In this document: piece by piece, positions 49,480 to 61,668 of the stretch
Numbering within the stretch: position 1 is the stretch's first letter
Layout: each line of letters opens with the position of its first letter
Source: Patiria pectinifera
Lineage: Eukaryota; Echinodermata; Asteroidea; Valvatida; Asterinidae
DNA length: 64,000 nt
Reading direction: 5' to 3'
Assembly: GCA_029964075.1 (NCBI GenBank)
Contig: CM057133.1
Coordinates: forward strand, 18,934,699-18,998,698
Program-made: the position numbers and the translations under genes
Notes under the pieces: generated by a model
Database searches by the model: none
The model's input: the letters and a program-made list of their open reading frames with translations, nothing else
Told to the model about the DNA's origin: nothing

Positions 49480-50890
49480 AGAGCCTTTATCGTAGCACTG
49501 CACTATGACCTTTTTCTTTCAAGTGGATTCCCAGTATTTGATATTGCATTGTAGATAGTGTTTGCTTTACGATATTACAACACTCTGGAAATCCCCCAGC
49601 ACGCAATAATAAAATGTAGGCCTACACCATGCACGGAAATCCATGAACGTGTACTTTAGAACAGGGACTTTCTCAAAGGTTCTAACAAAAGAACCAATTG
49701 AAGCCTTTGATACGTCTGCAAAAATACCCAAATTATACTGATATTATGGACCGATCAGATCACATTTATTACCAATGCTATCATGCTGTTACCTTGAATT
49801 TTACTAATCAAGCACATGTATAAAAATGTTTTGATTTACAAAATCATAGGGGGAAATTCTTTTTGAATTGCGACATCCTTTTTTTTCTGAATATAATTTT
49901 TTTTAATACCTTTAGCGGTCAAGAAATATTCCTCAGTTGCGAATCAAAACCCACAGACGCAAAATATATGGAAAAGAGCATTTTGCAAGTCGATCTTTAC
50001 ACCAGTTCCAATTATACACTACTGAATTTTAGCCCCAAATGGAATAACCAAAAACATGGTCTATGTCCTCTGTGAAATCTTCATGTGTGAATGGGGGGTT
50101 CAAGACAGCAGGTGACCAACCTTTCCACCATAAACACAGGGCGTGCCTCCAATGTTATCTCAAAATGCGAAGAGCTTTACTCAGGTAGGTGCGCGTGACG
50201 CTTGTGAAAGGGCTGCCTGGATTGGGAGGATCAGCCTTAAGTTGAAAGACAAAGGTTAAGAAAACATGCACATTATATAGGTTTTCCAGGCCAATTTCTC
50301 AAAAGATAGCATTCAAATTCAACTTGATAGTGGCCTATTTGAAGCAAAGAATTCGCCCCTTGCTGTCATTTCCGTGGTTCGTATATCTCAGGCATAGTGT
50401 TCAATGATGGAAAGATTTATGCTTAAACACCGTTGCCATTTTGTTTCTCGTGAAAATTCTTGTTATTGATTTAATTGACAGTTTGAGACAATCATGAATT
50501 CTTACTATGATTATTTTTTACTAATTATGTATCATCATCATCCACCAGATGTAAACCACTGCAAATGAGCTTTTATGACAACTATATATGCATGACATGT
50601 AGAGTAATTTCAAAGCAGTAAAACAGCACATGCACTCCACTAAAATACGTTAAAATGCGTTAGTCATTTTAACTAATTAAAATTAGTCCTGCACGATGTC
50701 TCAAATTAGTTTTTCCCCGTTTGTTCTTTGGCTAAATTCTCCCATGTCTCAAATGGCGATTGTTTAACAGCTCCACTATATAGCCTGATTTGTCTTTTTT
50801 AAGAGAAAGCTGGAAAGACGTTTTTGCCGAAAAGAAATCTTGGGAACTAAACCCATGCGATGGTTTTGTGTTTTTTTTTCACAGCAACTT
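49480..50890. other. Intergenic sequence upstream of gene B, little recognised
   Basis: AT-rich, no supported gene. The part next to 49212-49480 may contain the gene B promoter. Confidence 0.4.
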
Positions 50891-50892
50891 AA

Positions 50893-50993
50893 TAAGCCGG
50901 TTCATAGTTTACGATCATGTGCAAATTTGACATCACCGGAAGCATTCGCGTTCGCTTTCGCGCCGAGTGTGAACCGGCGCCGGCCTTTAGGGT
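50893..50993. mobile_element. Short MITE related to 32318-32515
   Basis: Ends AAGCCGGTTCATAG and GTGTGAACCGGC, interior CATTCGCGTTCGCTTTCGCG. The TIR and interior words are similar to the 32.3-kb element, with larger divergence. Confidence 0.5.
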
Positions 50994-51339
50994 GACCATA
51001 TCGTTTATCAGTGGATTTTGCTTTATTCTACGATGCTTTACAGTGCTACGCAGCACCCCTGGTGTTATTCATGTATATGTGCATGTGGATACCCGTAAAA
51101 TTATAATTTACTTCAAGTTATTACCAATGACTGGATTTTTCGACAGAATAAACAACACAAAGAGATTCAGAGATCAAACTGAAGTGAAAATCGAGTAATT
51201 AATTCTCCTTGATGTTGGTAAATCACAATTATGCAAAAACGTTTTTCTGCGTGTAGGCACGTCACGATCACGATGGCTCAGTTTCTACTGGGAATCTTAT
51301 GGTCAAATTGTGGTAGAAGCGTGAGACTTGACTTGTAGG

Positions 51340-51550
51340 GCTGCAATGGTGTAAACGTCATTTTATGGGGACCTTGGAGCGTGATAAAAAAGGCGGGGAT
51401 GGGGCAAAGCACAAACTCAGAAAGAACTATTTAGTATTTATTTCCCTATTTTCCGTGCTCTGAAATAAATTTAGACATGGGTTAAACTATTCCAACATCC
51501 CAACATCCGTTATTTTCACCCCATTTGTGGGTGTGGCCTGAAAGTGCACA
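51340..51550 (+). repeat. Repeat module X, further copy
   Basis: CTCTGAAATAAATTTAGACAT, then CACCCCATTTGTGGGTGTGGCC, as in 14480-14790. This copy is outside the 17-kb intron, so the module is dispersed. Confidence 0.6.
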
Positions 51551-51959
51551 ATGTTGTAATCGGTATCGAACTACAAGTGATTTTAGTAGGGAAAAAGTTA
51601 ATTAGTTCACTATATTTTAATGTGGTGGAAGTACCTCAGAAAACGTAGTTTTATTATGAAAGCGAATTTGCTTAACTTATGACTTGCGGCATATCTGGTT
51701 AAAGTATTGGTCAATTCAAAATGATAGAAATAGTAGTTAATCTTTACAACTCTCAAAAAGAATGAAACTTGAACAATGATGACCAATGTACACCTCAAAT
51801 GTTATTTGATTTCTTTATAATTTGATGACATTTTATTATCTGAGTAAACATTAATAATGACCGAGTTTACAAGAAACGTATCTGATACAAGTAGACCTAC
51901 ATTATGACAAGATATCAACCTTTAAAACCAGGAGCATGACTGCACATTAAAAAGGGATC

Positions 51960-54340
51960 TTTGTATTCATTCTCATGACTGATATACAAGTTTCATGCTT
52001 CAACCAATAACTGAAGACAAAAGTATTACAAAGAAAGCAACAATCAACGAATTACCGTCAACCAAGTTTACATCTACAAAAGCATGATATAAACATCTCG
52101 GTCATTATGTCGTCCTTACGCAACTTGAAAAGCTACGAAAACAAAACGAACATTAGAAAGTTGATTGGATCATGTTAAAAGTCTGAATATTAATGGTTTG
52201 ACACTGAGTAACATGGTATAAAATGTATTTTGCAGGCGGTGATCACCACTCAATGTTTTCAAAGATTACTATTGCGTTATATAACTTGGTTACTTTTAGA
52301 ACAATCGAATTTCTTTTTATGAGTCTGCAATCATGAATTCTTTGTTCTATGGATACGGCTCGGAACACTTTACCACATTAAATATAACACTTTTGCCATT
52401 ACACCGTACACCACGCATACAAATCCCTAAACATAACGGCACAAAAGCTACAGGGTTATTTCGATTTTGCCTCTTCATTTATACTTGTTTAATTAAAAGT
52501 GAGCCATCTGAAACCTAAGAGAGAGATACGATGAAGCACCGAAGCTATGTTAATGCATAGGGAAAAAGTGTAATGGCTTCTTTTATCTTGTTGCTTGAAA
52601 TGTTCTGAATATTGGCAATTGACTATCGGATTAAAACCAAGTTGTATTCACAAGGTACTACATGACGGTAAAAAAAAACCTTTTCAAATATTTAAACATT
52701 TTTTTCTCTCTTAATGGCATTCTTTTTTCTTTTTCAAAAGCAGCTATATGTCAGTAAATGTTTGTGTTCATATTTCGTCACCAATCATATTTCGTCATCT
52801 TAGACAGCACTGTCTATATTTGTAATGCTCAATTTCTTGGTAAAACTTTAAACATGAAGTACACGAAGTAACATGAAGTATGCAAGAACAATACGAGGAT
52901 CATATTTGGTTCTTAATTATATTTGTTTTGTTTTGTCTATTTATGATTCAAACAATTCAAAGTTGTTTTAGCACCATCCTAACAAAGGTACTACTCTTAT
53001 TTCCACATGTGTTCTTAATATTGCACATGTGCATGATTTACACATTAAGTTCTATTACACCTTTGTTTTAACCCAATATTATTGAAAGTTATATCAATTA
53101 ATGTATACTGGAGATAAGGGGGAAGGTATATAAACTTACACATTTCTTTCTGAAAAAGGTGTTTCTGTGAAAGCTGAAACTTCATTTGGATTAAAAGTAC
53201 ACAAATGCTTATTTCTGGTTTGCAGTGTCTTACCAAGGCATACTGGCCAAGTCTTTTGGCTAGACATAATGACTGAGCTTTTAAAATATTACAGAGAAAT
53301 CCACAATCAACAAATTGCAGCTGAAAGTCAATGATGGTTTCATCCAAAAACTTAATTCAAACATCTCGACAGTTCTTTCGTCCTTAATATGCAACTTGTA
53401 AATTCCGAATAATAATGGTATCTGACACTGACAAGAAACGTGTATAAATGTATTTTGCAGGCGGTAATTAATATTTCTTTAGCTTGATTATACCTTTAGA
53501 AACAAAAATATCAGATTTCCTGTTAAGAATCTCCAATTAGGAATTCTTTGTCATATAGATAAGGGTCGGATCACTTTACAACATTATAATACGTCTGCAA
53601 CTACCCTATTATATCCACCATGCATGTATTTCGGGAAATCCTCAAAACATAATTATGACACAAAAGGTACTTATGGTTATTTTGATTTTGCCTCTTAATG
53701 GATTGTTTTTTAAATCAAAACTGAGCTACCTGAAAACAAAAAGAGACAGGATGAAACACAAAGGCTCTTTAAATGCATGAACAAAAGTTCAATGGTTTCT
53801 TTTAATTTGTTGCTTCACATTTAATTTGGTGAATCACAAATCTGATTAAAACCACTATTTACAAGCTCTGTATGACAGCAAAAAAAAGTGTTCAAATCTG
53901 TAAGCTATTTTATTCTTCTTTCTTGACCATTTTTTTCTTTTTCCAAAGCAGTTATATCACTGAATGTTATTGTTACTCATATTTCGATATTTTGGACATC
54001 ACTAACTACATTTTTGTATGTTCAATTTCTTTGTGAAACTTTAAACATGAAGTAACAGTATCTTTTTAAAAGGATCAAGTTTTTCCTCATTTAATATTTT
54101 TCGTTATATATTTTTTCGTCATATATTTTTTAGCACCAGCATCAGTCTAAAGGCACTACATACACATGTGTTCTTAATATTGCACATGTGGAATTTGGAT
54201 TTACACGTTTTGTGTCAATCTTTGCTAACCTACTCATTTTAAAAGCTACATTCATCCACATGTATTGGACAAGTAAACTTACTTACAGTTTTGTAAAAAA
54301 GATGTTACTGTGAAAGCTGAAACTTCATTTGGAAAAAAAT
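51960..54340. repeat. Diverged tandem duplication, unit about 1.2 kb
   Basis: Collinear matches: AACATCTCG at 52095 and 53362; TGTATTTTGCAGGCGGT at about 52227 and 53449; GATTTTGCCTC at about 52463 and 53685; CACATGTGTTCTTAATATTG at 53004 and 54163; GTGAAAGCTGAAACTTCATT at about 53167 and 54311. Period 1.15-1.27 kb with many indels. It lies between the gene A stop and the gene B start. No coding signal was seen. Confidence 0.72.
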
Positions 54341-54598
54341 ATGTCTTATCTGTCGTATTCCAAGTCTTATCTACTGCAAAAGTCTTTCAGCCAGACATTT
54401 ATAAATTTCACAGATTTGGCCTTTATGCCGGTACACAATAACATACTGTAAAGGAATGGATATTAAAAAAACACTATTTCAACTAAGCATACCATCTTTA
54501 TGATAATATACCTTAAACCGTGCTGCTGCTGTTGTTTTTTTTATCCAGCTAGTACCATTTCAGATTTGCATGCCTTAATGTGCTTTTGTTATTTGTTC

Positions 54599-54604
54599 TT
54601 TATT
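54599..54604 (-). terminator. Possible polyadenylation signal of gene A
   Basis: AATAAA on the minus strand about 175 bases after the gene A stop codon, the right place for a 3' end. The region is AT-rich, so chance occurrence is plausible. Confidence 0.4.
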
Positions 54605-54779
54605 CATGTGGGCTGAAAATTTAGCATTGAATGACCCAACAGAAGAACAACAGCTTCAGTCCTTGACCCTATAATGACTCTACATAATTACTGGGTTGTA
54701 TCAAAGGGGCTGCAGATCGTTCAACCTTATTAATTGCAGAATGAATACATCTTCCATCTGTATGAAGTGTTTGACTTGC

Positions 54780-55063
54780 TTACTGGAATTTGATGAGGTA
54801 TTCTGGGTAGGCTTGTGCATCATGAAAGATAACATAGATGCCTGGCTGGTTTACATTGTCCACCACGCAGTCGTACTGTTGGTCCGGATGACTTGGTTTG
54901 TTGGGAGGAGTTATCATCCCGTGATTGCCTCTGATGTAATCACCGACCAGAACCTTTGTCAGGTACATGTGCTGTACACCGTTTGCATCAGGCTTTGCGT
55001 ATTGCGGTTGTGCTGAGTAGTTAGCATTCACAGCAAAGTAGGTTCCATTTCCGTAGGCAGTTG
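54780..55063 (-). CDS. Gene A last exon: ART domain second half and stop
   Basis: A 284-nt exon starting AG|CA in phase 1, coding TAYGNGTYFAVNANYSA (catalytic Tyr), MYLTKVLVGDYIRGN, and ending PEYLIKFQ and TAA. Nothing is missing from the catalytic half, so the enzyme core looks complete. Confidence 0.87.
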
Positions 55064-58000
55064 CTGAAGATATAAACACGAGTGTTCTAAAATTGATTAT
55101 TTCCATCAATTTAATCATTGTAAAAATTAGTATTTTATGCAGCTGAGTCCATTTTCTACAAGTTTTATGTAAACCTATCAGTCCCAAGGTGAACACTATG
55201 GCTTTGCATTTTCAATATAACGAAACAAAGCGCTCATTTGCATTTGCTTAGAAGAGTAGTAAATATGCAGCAACAGGACCATTTTCAAACGTTAATTTGA
55301 CAAATATTTCTGGATCGCATGTTATTTGATACAGGAACTTACATTCTTTCAATAAGTAACATACTTATTTTATTTGTCATCTGACAATAAATTGCCATTT
55401 CCATTTATAGTCAACAAGTTTTTGGTCAATGTCAATGGTGAGGTGTGAAAAGAACGAACATTTTCCGCTACTTTGTGCAAAAAAACCTGCTATAACTTCT
55501 AAAGGGTTTGTTGTTGTCATTTGGATCAAGCAAGCCGTTGGAGTCTAATACTTGCTCATTACATTCATCAGTTCATGCAAAAGTTATGATGATTAGTCAA
55601 TTTTAACCCATTGCCCTAGTCAATAGTATACAAATATTGAGTGGCTCAGTGTGGAATGGGAGGAATATTATCGCAAGGTATAATCTGGACTTTTCCATTT
55701 CACAAGGCGAAGCCGAGTGAACTGGAAAAGTCCAGATTTTACCGAGCGATAATATTTCTCCCATTTCACAGTTTAAAGCCACTCAATACTTGTTTTATAT
55801 AACTGACATATAGATCCTTGTCATTTGATATATTTGAATTTTTATTTCAATACAAACCTGGAGGAAAATGTATTTCTCCCTTCCAAACCACCCCTTTACA
55901 AAAAAATGTTTGAACCCAACGCTGTAGCACCAGCTCTTTGGACATGTTGGAACAATACGAGCTATGCGCAACGCTGAACGCGCACACCAGCATGTATTTG
56001 AATGACCCTAACTGTTCAATAGTATTTCCCATTCCCCATGGCCTGGGCGGATAGTACTTTTTGAGCCCCGGCGTGAATGGCAGTAATAACGAATGTCGCG
56101 TGATACGAGTTCCACCAATCACATGAAAAGGATCTGTATGTCGATTATATAATAGCATATTTGCACCAATAGACACCACGGTTTTATAATGCGAAATCCC
56201 GGTGCGTGCGGTACTCCATACACACACATACATGTAGGCCTAAATGCATTTTACTGTACGTACAGTGCGTGTGCAGCGCGTGCACAGCGCGTGCAGTATT
56301 ATTTGAGCGAGTGCTATGTTCCGATATGTTTTGATGAAGTTCAAGCACTGAAAAGGAGCGGTTCTAGAGCCTATATTTTAGGGGGGCTAGTAGGGTGGAA
56401 CCAAAATGTTTGCAGGAAGGTGAGGTGAAATGTAGACCTTTTTTTCTTCGGACATTAGACTGATTTTTAAAAAGAAACGCGAGCTGATAACGGAAATTAC
56501 TCATGGAAGCACTCAAATCATGTGCAAAAGAGGCGTTCAACAAAAGTGTGGCATTTGGCAAACACTAAAACCTCATCTTCTTACACATATTTCTTGAATA
56601 TCTGAGTAAAAAAAAATGCTTTTCGGATATTTGGTTCATCAAATATTCAGAGAAAAGGTATTTACAGCCTTATCCAACACCACTGAATGGAACCAGTGGC
56701 ATAAGTACAGGGTGTCACTATGGAAGGTGGGGCGGGGTGGTGGTGGAGGGAGAAGGGGGCAACATCCCCAACTTATAATACTGAATCGCACAAAAACAAT
56801 ATATCAGTTGCCTTCAGTGCCCCCCCCCCTGAAAATTGGCGTACCCCAGGTGCTTTTGGGGGCATCCCAGCAGGGATCCATACCCCCCTCTCGCACTTGA
56901 AAATCTTCAATTGCACACAAAAAATATATTACTTGCCTTCAGTACCCCCTTGAACAATTGGTGCACCCCAAGTGAATGAAACTGTGTTCTTTTGTAAGTT
57001 CTAACGACACAGAATTCTTAAATGTTGATCCTATGTGATGACCAAAATGTTAAGACATAAATAAATACTTTACAGCTAAGCGGTAGACAAAAATATACAA
57101 TACTAAAGTGTGTCTTTTACTTGTGAAAATTGAGGTTCTAATTACCATTCTTGCCACAGAAGCTGCGATTGAAACCAAACTTGTTGATTTTATCACACGT
57201 TTGCTCATCGGTACCATGGAACAATGTCTCTTCAATGTTAGTACGACCAAGACGAGCCTCCATCGCTGCCTTACGTGCTCCGTACTGCATCATCAAGTCT
57301 CTGTTCTGAATTCTGTGTATCTATTTGCATTAGGGAGTCAAAACAATAATTTGTTATTATGACACACAAATTAACCAGTGAAAGCTACATATTTTTAATT
57401 TACTGAAAAGAAATAAATCGTTATAAAGTAGCCTTATTGCATTTTCACTTTTTCAGTTATATATCGTGATCAATTAAAAAGGTCACATAAAATAATGAGA
57501 GATTGAGGTTTCAACCACGTTTAAGCCAGCTGAGTTAGGCAGGATAAACTTTTTTATTTGAACTGGACTGCTGGGACAAAAAGATTAACAATAAAAGATA
57601 AGCTAAAACAAACATCCAATATATAGAGTATAAGATAAAAATCTGTACCTCTTGAATCTGACGGCCTCCCATACTTTTTTGAAATTGTGTCTCCACGGCA
57701 GTGTAATCACCCGAGCCTGCAGTCAATGGTGCCATTTTGAAGTGCTCTTTCTTATCCATAGGAATCCAGTTGGGTGGCAATTCAAATGAAGCAGCTGAGC
57801 ATAAACAAGAAATAAAAATGCACTCTGGCTAAGCAATCACCAAATCTGACCAGCTGATTACCAGTAAATAAAAGAGTAAGTACACTTTATTTTAAATTAC
57901 CCGTCGTGTGCCTGGCAGAAGGGCACATGCATATACGCCCTTTTGCATATCACCAAAATGTTCCCAGCAAAAAGTTGTTACAAAAATTTTGATTCACACA

Positions 58001-58520
58001 TGTAAATGTGTCGAATTTAAAATTTGTATGATTTATAATACGCGTGGGAAAACATTGCATTCACAATACGCATGGGGAACATTGTAAACTTTCAATGCAA
58101 TTTTGTTGAAAAGTGATTTTCGCGTCAGAACGCTCATATGCTCTTTGCATTTGTTACACATAATTTACAATAATGAATATAGTTTGGGATGAAACCTTTT
58201 TGATCTTGATAGTTTTAAGGAACTCATTCACACGATGTATTATATTAAAAATAACTGTTTTTCTCAACACAAGGAAAGTATTACAATTGAGGATTCCCAC
58301 AAAAGTATCGATACCCACCTTTCTTTAGGTCAACACGGTGGACATTCAGATTTCCAGCAAATGAAGCCTCCTGCATGTTTTGGAAGTTGATTGTCACTTG
58401 TCCATCTTCAAGATTCAGACTAACTGAGGGGCGCTTCTTGTTGTAGGCATCCTCGATGATAACATTCACCTCAGGATCATATGGTTCCATGCCATGTGGC
58501 GTGCTGTACTTCCATTGCAC
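54780..58520 (-). CDS. Gene A: PARP14-like C-terminal part, WWE plus ADP-ribosyltransferase
   Basis: Four exons: 58520-58319, 57794-57649, 57320-57146 and 55063-54780, with stop TAA at 54782-54780, 268 residues in all. The first is a WWE domain; the rest form the ART fold. LFHGT supplies the catalytic His and GTYFA the Tyr; the third position falls near GIYVIF, hydrophobic as in mono-ADP-ribosyltransferases PARP10/14, not the Glu of PARP1. The protein ends AQAYPEYLIKFQ like PARP14. The first exon seen enters in phase 0, so upstream exons exist or existed; none was found in 58521-64000. Gene A lies 5.6 kb upstream of gene B on the same strand and is probably a tandem paralog. Confidence 0.87.
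55631..55792. mobile_element. Foldback MITE, about 75-bp arms
   Basis: CAAATATTGAGTGGCT at the left pairs with AGCCACTCAATACTTG at the right. Inside, GGAATATTATCGC and AATCTGGACTTTTCC pair with GCGATAATATTTC and GGAAAAGTCCAGATT. TATA occurs on both flanks, a possible target duplication. In the last intron of gene A. Confidence 0.78.
56783..56975. repeat. C-rich tandem duplication, period about 125 bp
   Basis: AATCGCACAAAAACAATATA, TTGCCTTCAGTGCCCCC and TTGGCGTACCCCAGGTG recur as AATTGCACACAAAAAATATA, TTGCCTTCAGTACCCCC and TTGGTGCACCCCAAGTG. In the last intron of gene A. Confidence 0.7.
57146..57320 (-). CDS. Gene A exon: ART domain first half with catalytic His
   Basis: A 175-nt exon, phase 0 in and 1 out: IHRIQNRDLMMQYGARK, then ETLFHGTDEQTCDKI and NRSFCGKN. 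HGT is the NAD-binding H of the H-Y-phi triad. The acceptor AAATAG was preferred over two later AGs because it keeps the conserved IQN helix in phase 0. Confidence 0.85.
57649..57794 (-). CDS. Gene A exon: linker to ART domain
   Basis: A 146-nt exon, phase 1 in and 0 out. It encodes FELPPNWIPMDKKEHFKMAP, then YTAVETQFQKSMG and IQE. The LPPNW-MD pattern marks the N-terminal border of the catalytic domain in PARP10/14/15. Confidence 0.84.
58319..58520 (-). CDS. Gene A exon: WWE domain
   Basis: A 202-nt exon with acceptor CACAG at 58521-58522 and donor AAAG|GTGGGT, entering in phase 0. It reads VQWKYSTPHG, MEPYDPEVNVIIEDAYNKKR, VSLNLEDGQVTINFQNMQE. The spacing of aromatic residues and YDP fits WWE domains, which bind iso-ADP-ribose or ADP-ribose termini in PARPs. 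Confidence 0.84.
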
Positions 58521-58798
58521 CTGTGAGATTCACCAACCAACAATTCAATATATCTTTCACGTACAGTTCTCTTTTGGTTTTCGTTATTGGCTGTTTCGGC
58601 AATTGTTTTCGTTAAGATTTTGGCTGCTTCTATAACTTGCAGAAACAGCCCTTGTTTTCGATACTTTTCTTTTCTTTACTTTTTCAGACTCCTGTCCATA
58701 GCACTTGTCCAATACATCAATCTCACTGACTTTATACAAGGCACACATATAGACCAGTCTGCAGACTGTGCCAAGCAATGACACCATCATCAGGGTTG

Positions 58799-58960
58799 GC
58801 TGATTTAAATCACGTTGATTTAAATCACTGATTTAATTCGCGATTTAAATCAAATGATTTCTTTTTAAAAAATAACTGATTTAAATCACTTTTTTGTAAA
58901 AATCTTATTTTTGGCAAAATAAATTGATCGAGGGTCATTTTAATCATTTAAATCAACTGA
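58799..58960. repeat. GATTTAAATC palindrome cluster
   Basis: At least four GATTTAAATC or near copies in about 100 bases, followed by weaker copies. A related stretch (CTGATTTAAATTT, GATTGAAATCAAATAA) at 59860-59900 may be the other end of a roughly 1.1-kb element. Confidence 0.6.
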
Positions 58961-59899
58961 TTCCACTTAATTGGCCTATCGCCGTTTGCGCGTTAACAAC
59001 ACCCCCTAGACTACCCTATGGACTTTTTGTACGTTAAGTTTTGTTTGTCTTAGATGTTGCGTGTTCCGCGTCCATTTGTATATCATGTAATTGGAAATTA
59101 TTTCACAAGCTGCGTTGACGCAAGATCATTGTTTTGATTAAAGTCAAGATCTGAGTAGATTTTTTTTTTTTGAAGTTTGAATTGTATTTAAAGACAGCAC
59201 ACTCATGTTTGCTTTAATCCATCCTTGATCTGGTTACAGTGATATTGTGAATCAAATTGTGCTGGTGTAGGCTTACCTGAACCATCTAAAGGTGTATTAA
59301 AGTCCCCATCGATAGTCTTATTCCTAACGTTTCTCCACAAAAATTTAGATGGAGATTAATATAATACCTTTTAAAGGTGCAAGGCCTGATTTCTGTTCTC
59401 CACCTTGGACCATCAATCAGACACTATAAGTATACACAAGGATCAGTGTCGCCGGTTTTGAAATTAGAAGCATTTTTATGAAATGGAGAACTGTACTTGT
59501 GTTTTTTTTGTATACCATGTACACGTACCATAAATCAAGTTTTTCGTTTATATCCACACACAACGTATCTCAGCTGTATCAATCAAGCAATGCACCTTAG
59601 TGTCTTCAGTATTAATGTACCATTGAACCAGTGATGTAGACTACATGTAGAAGAAATCAGGTGATGATTTTTTTATAATCACTGATTCAATACAATTGTT
59701 TTAAAAGAATTTATCAATTTATTGAGTATTGTGGATGATGGTTATTATAGGAACCTGCCAATAAATTCCTTAGTTATGGGTGTAAGGTTGCATGGGGAGA
59801 CTTAGACACATTTTTAGACATATCAATATTTTGAAAGTTAAAAACAATTCCTACAAATCTGATTTAAATTTAAAAAAAAATATGATTGAAATCAAATAA

Positions 59900-60375
59900 A
59901 TGGTCACCATGATGTCATCATGTTTTGTGCATATTTTGAAGGCTTATACCAACAGATCTACAGGTCTGATTAGGTTGAACCCTGGTACGTATCTAAACCG
60001 GAATGTGTCATAGACAAGAATTAAAGTGACGTTCTGATGATGTCATCACATGTCATGTGGTGTCACATTTAAAGATGATTTTTCTAAGGCCTATATCAAC
60101 AGTACTATAGGTCTGATTTGGTTGTAACTGTACCAAAACCAGGATGTTATAGATGATATTGGAAATGACGTCATGACGACGTTATCACACGACTAGTGAA
60201 GTCACATTAAAGGTGGACTTTTCTAAGGCCTATATCTACAGAACTATAAGTCCAATTGGTTGTAACTTGGCATGTACCTAAACTGGGATGTGTTAGAGAT
60301 AAAAATGTAAGTGACATCAAGACAACTTCATCATGTGTCATGCGACGTCACATCACATTAACCCGAGCCCCCTAA
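59900..60375 (+). repeat. Diverged TGACGTCA-type units
   Basis: Three units with GGCCTATATCTACAGAACTA, GTCC(A)ATTGGTTGTAACTTGG and TGATGTCATCA-type pairs. Same order as the 6.5-11.9 kb array but clearly more diverged, so an older copy. A G-run follows at about 60381-60393. Confidence 0.7.
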
Positions 60376-60556
60376 GGGCTGGGGGGGGGGGGGAGTTCCA
60401 AATACCACAGAATACTACATGTGTTGTGCACACTTGTATGTAAAAATGCATACTACAGGTACAACTCAGTAGTATTTTCTATTGTGTAGCTTAATAGGTG
60501 AGTTTAGGGTTAAGGGTGCATTTTTTGAAGCCGAGGGTGTACATGTGGACCCTATC

Positions 60557-60805
60557 TCAGCAGACAACAATTGTTTTGCTATACCACTGGTATAGATTAC
60601 AGCTGTCCAATTCTGTCACTGGTAACGTCTGAAACTGTGGGTCTCTTCCCGTTGCGGTACAGAATTGGCGAACTATTTCAACAGAATTGTTCGTATTTTT
60701 CTTCATGCTGATGCTGTCCTGTTCAAAAATCAAATTTCTGATCTTGTCTTTTGAACAAGAGAGAAACCTCTTCTTTGGAGGCGACCTGCTGTCATCTGCC
60801 GACAT
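60557..60805 (-). CDS. Crypton/ZMYM-QRICH1-type N-terminal domain fragment or first exon
   Basis: An 82-codon frame from a true ATG: MSADDSRSPPKKRFLS, then IRNLIFEQDSISMKKNTNNS, VEIVRQFCTATGRD, LPVTELDS. The pattern (Lys/Pro-rich leader, D-xx-NTKxxxxxxVxxxxxFC, LP-xELD) resembles the N-terminal core-binding-like domain of Crypton-derived proteins. Likeness stops after ELDS, where AGCT|GTAATC could be a weak donor or the copy is simply truncated. It could be a transposon relic or the first exon of an unrelated gene. Phase does not fit the gene A WWE exon. Confidence 0.38.
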   Translation of the reverse strand: MSADDSRSPPKKRFLSCSKDKIRNLIFEQDSISMKKNTNNSVEIVRQFCTATGRDPQFQTLPVTELDSCNLYQWYSKTIVVC

Positions 60806-61429
60806 TATTAATGACGGCTACAAAAATTGGCACAGTTAAAAAAGGAAGACGAACAGTGATGAACAATGTAAACAACAATGGCTGTCTTAGCAAAAATAAT
60901 GCTTCACTGTCCCCCATGGCACATCTTACAGGAACATACATCAATTTACGTAGTACCAGCGTAGCTACAACCTCGTACCCGAGGTCACACTAATATAATA
61001 CAACGTGGTGAAAACGACACTTTCAACAGCAGGAAAGATCAAGGTAATGTACCCCCGTGGGGTACATCACTCATGTACCACGATGTACATCGCTCATGCG
61101 TTTTTGTGGCATGTCACGTGATCCACTCTCGACCAATAAAAATAACAATCTGTTACTGTGGTATAATATGTTCAGAACATCTGATCACTCTGCAACTTTC
61201 TACTGCAAATGTATTACTCCTAATAACACAACATTAATATGCAATAACAAAATGCTGAAACAGTTGTGGGTTTGTCCTCAAACGTAAATCTTAAGTTGGT
61301 GTTTTTTAACAATTTTGTCATTGCATTTGTACACATGTTCATTGTGCATGCCAATTTGGGCACTTACATATGCACATCACTCTGATTGCCTTATACTTGG
61401 TACACACATAGACCAGCACCTACAGATGT

Positions 61430-61659
61430 GCCAAACTTTGACGTCATCATGATGCCATCATTTGTCACGTGACATCAGAAGGTGCACATTTTCAAGGCCT
61501 ATATCTAGAGAACTTCACGTCCTATTGGGTTGAAACTTGGTGTGAACCTACAGATGAATTTTTATGTGACCTCATGATGACGTCATCACACATCATGTGA
61601 GATCACATAAACGGTGGATTTTTCTATGGCCCGTATCTAAAGAACTATACTTCTGATAT
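61430..61659 (+). repeat. TGACGTCA-type unit interrupted by the 61.67-kb MITE
   Basis: GGCCTATATCTAGAGAACTT, CCTATTGGGTTGAAACTTGG, ATGATGACGTCATCAC. Same family as 59900-60375. The MITE sits directly at its end. Confidence 0.65.
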
Positions 61660-61668
61660 CACTTGAAC

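Noticed and set aside
55847-56233. 128-codon minus-strand ORF in gene A's last intron
   Set aside because: No recognisable motif, no fit to ART domain order, and splice phases of the flanking exons already join without it.
58584-58790. Minus-strand ORF as the gene A exon before WWE
   Set aside because: No domain likeness and no acceptor/donor pair giving phase 0 into the WWE exon.
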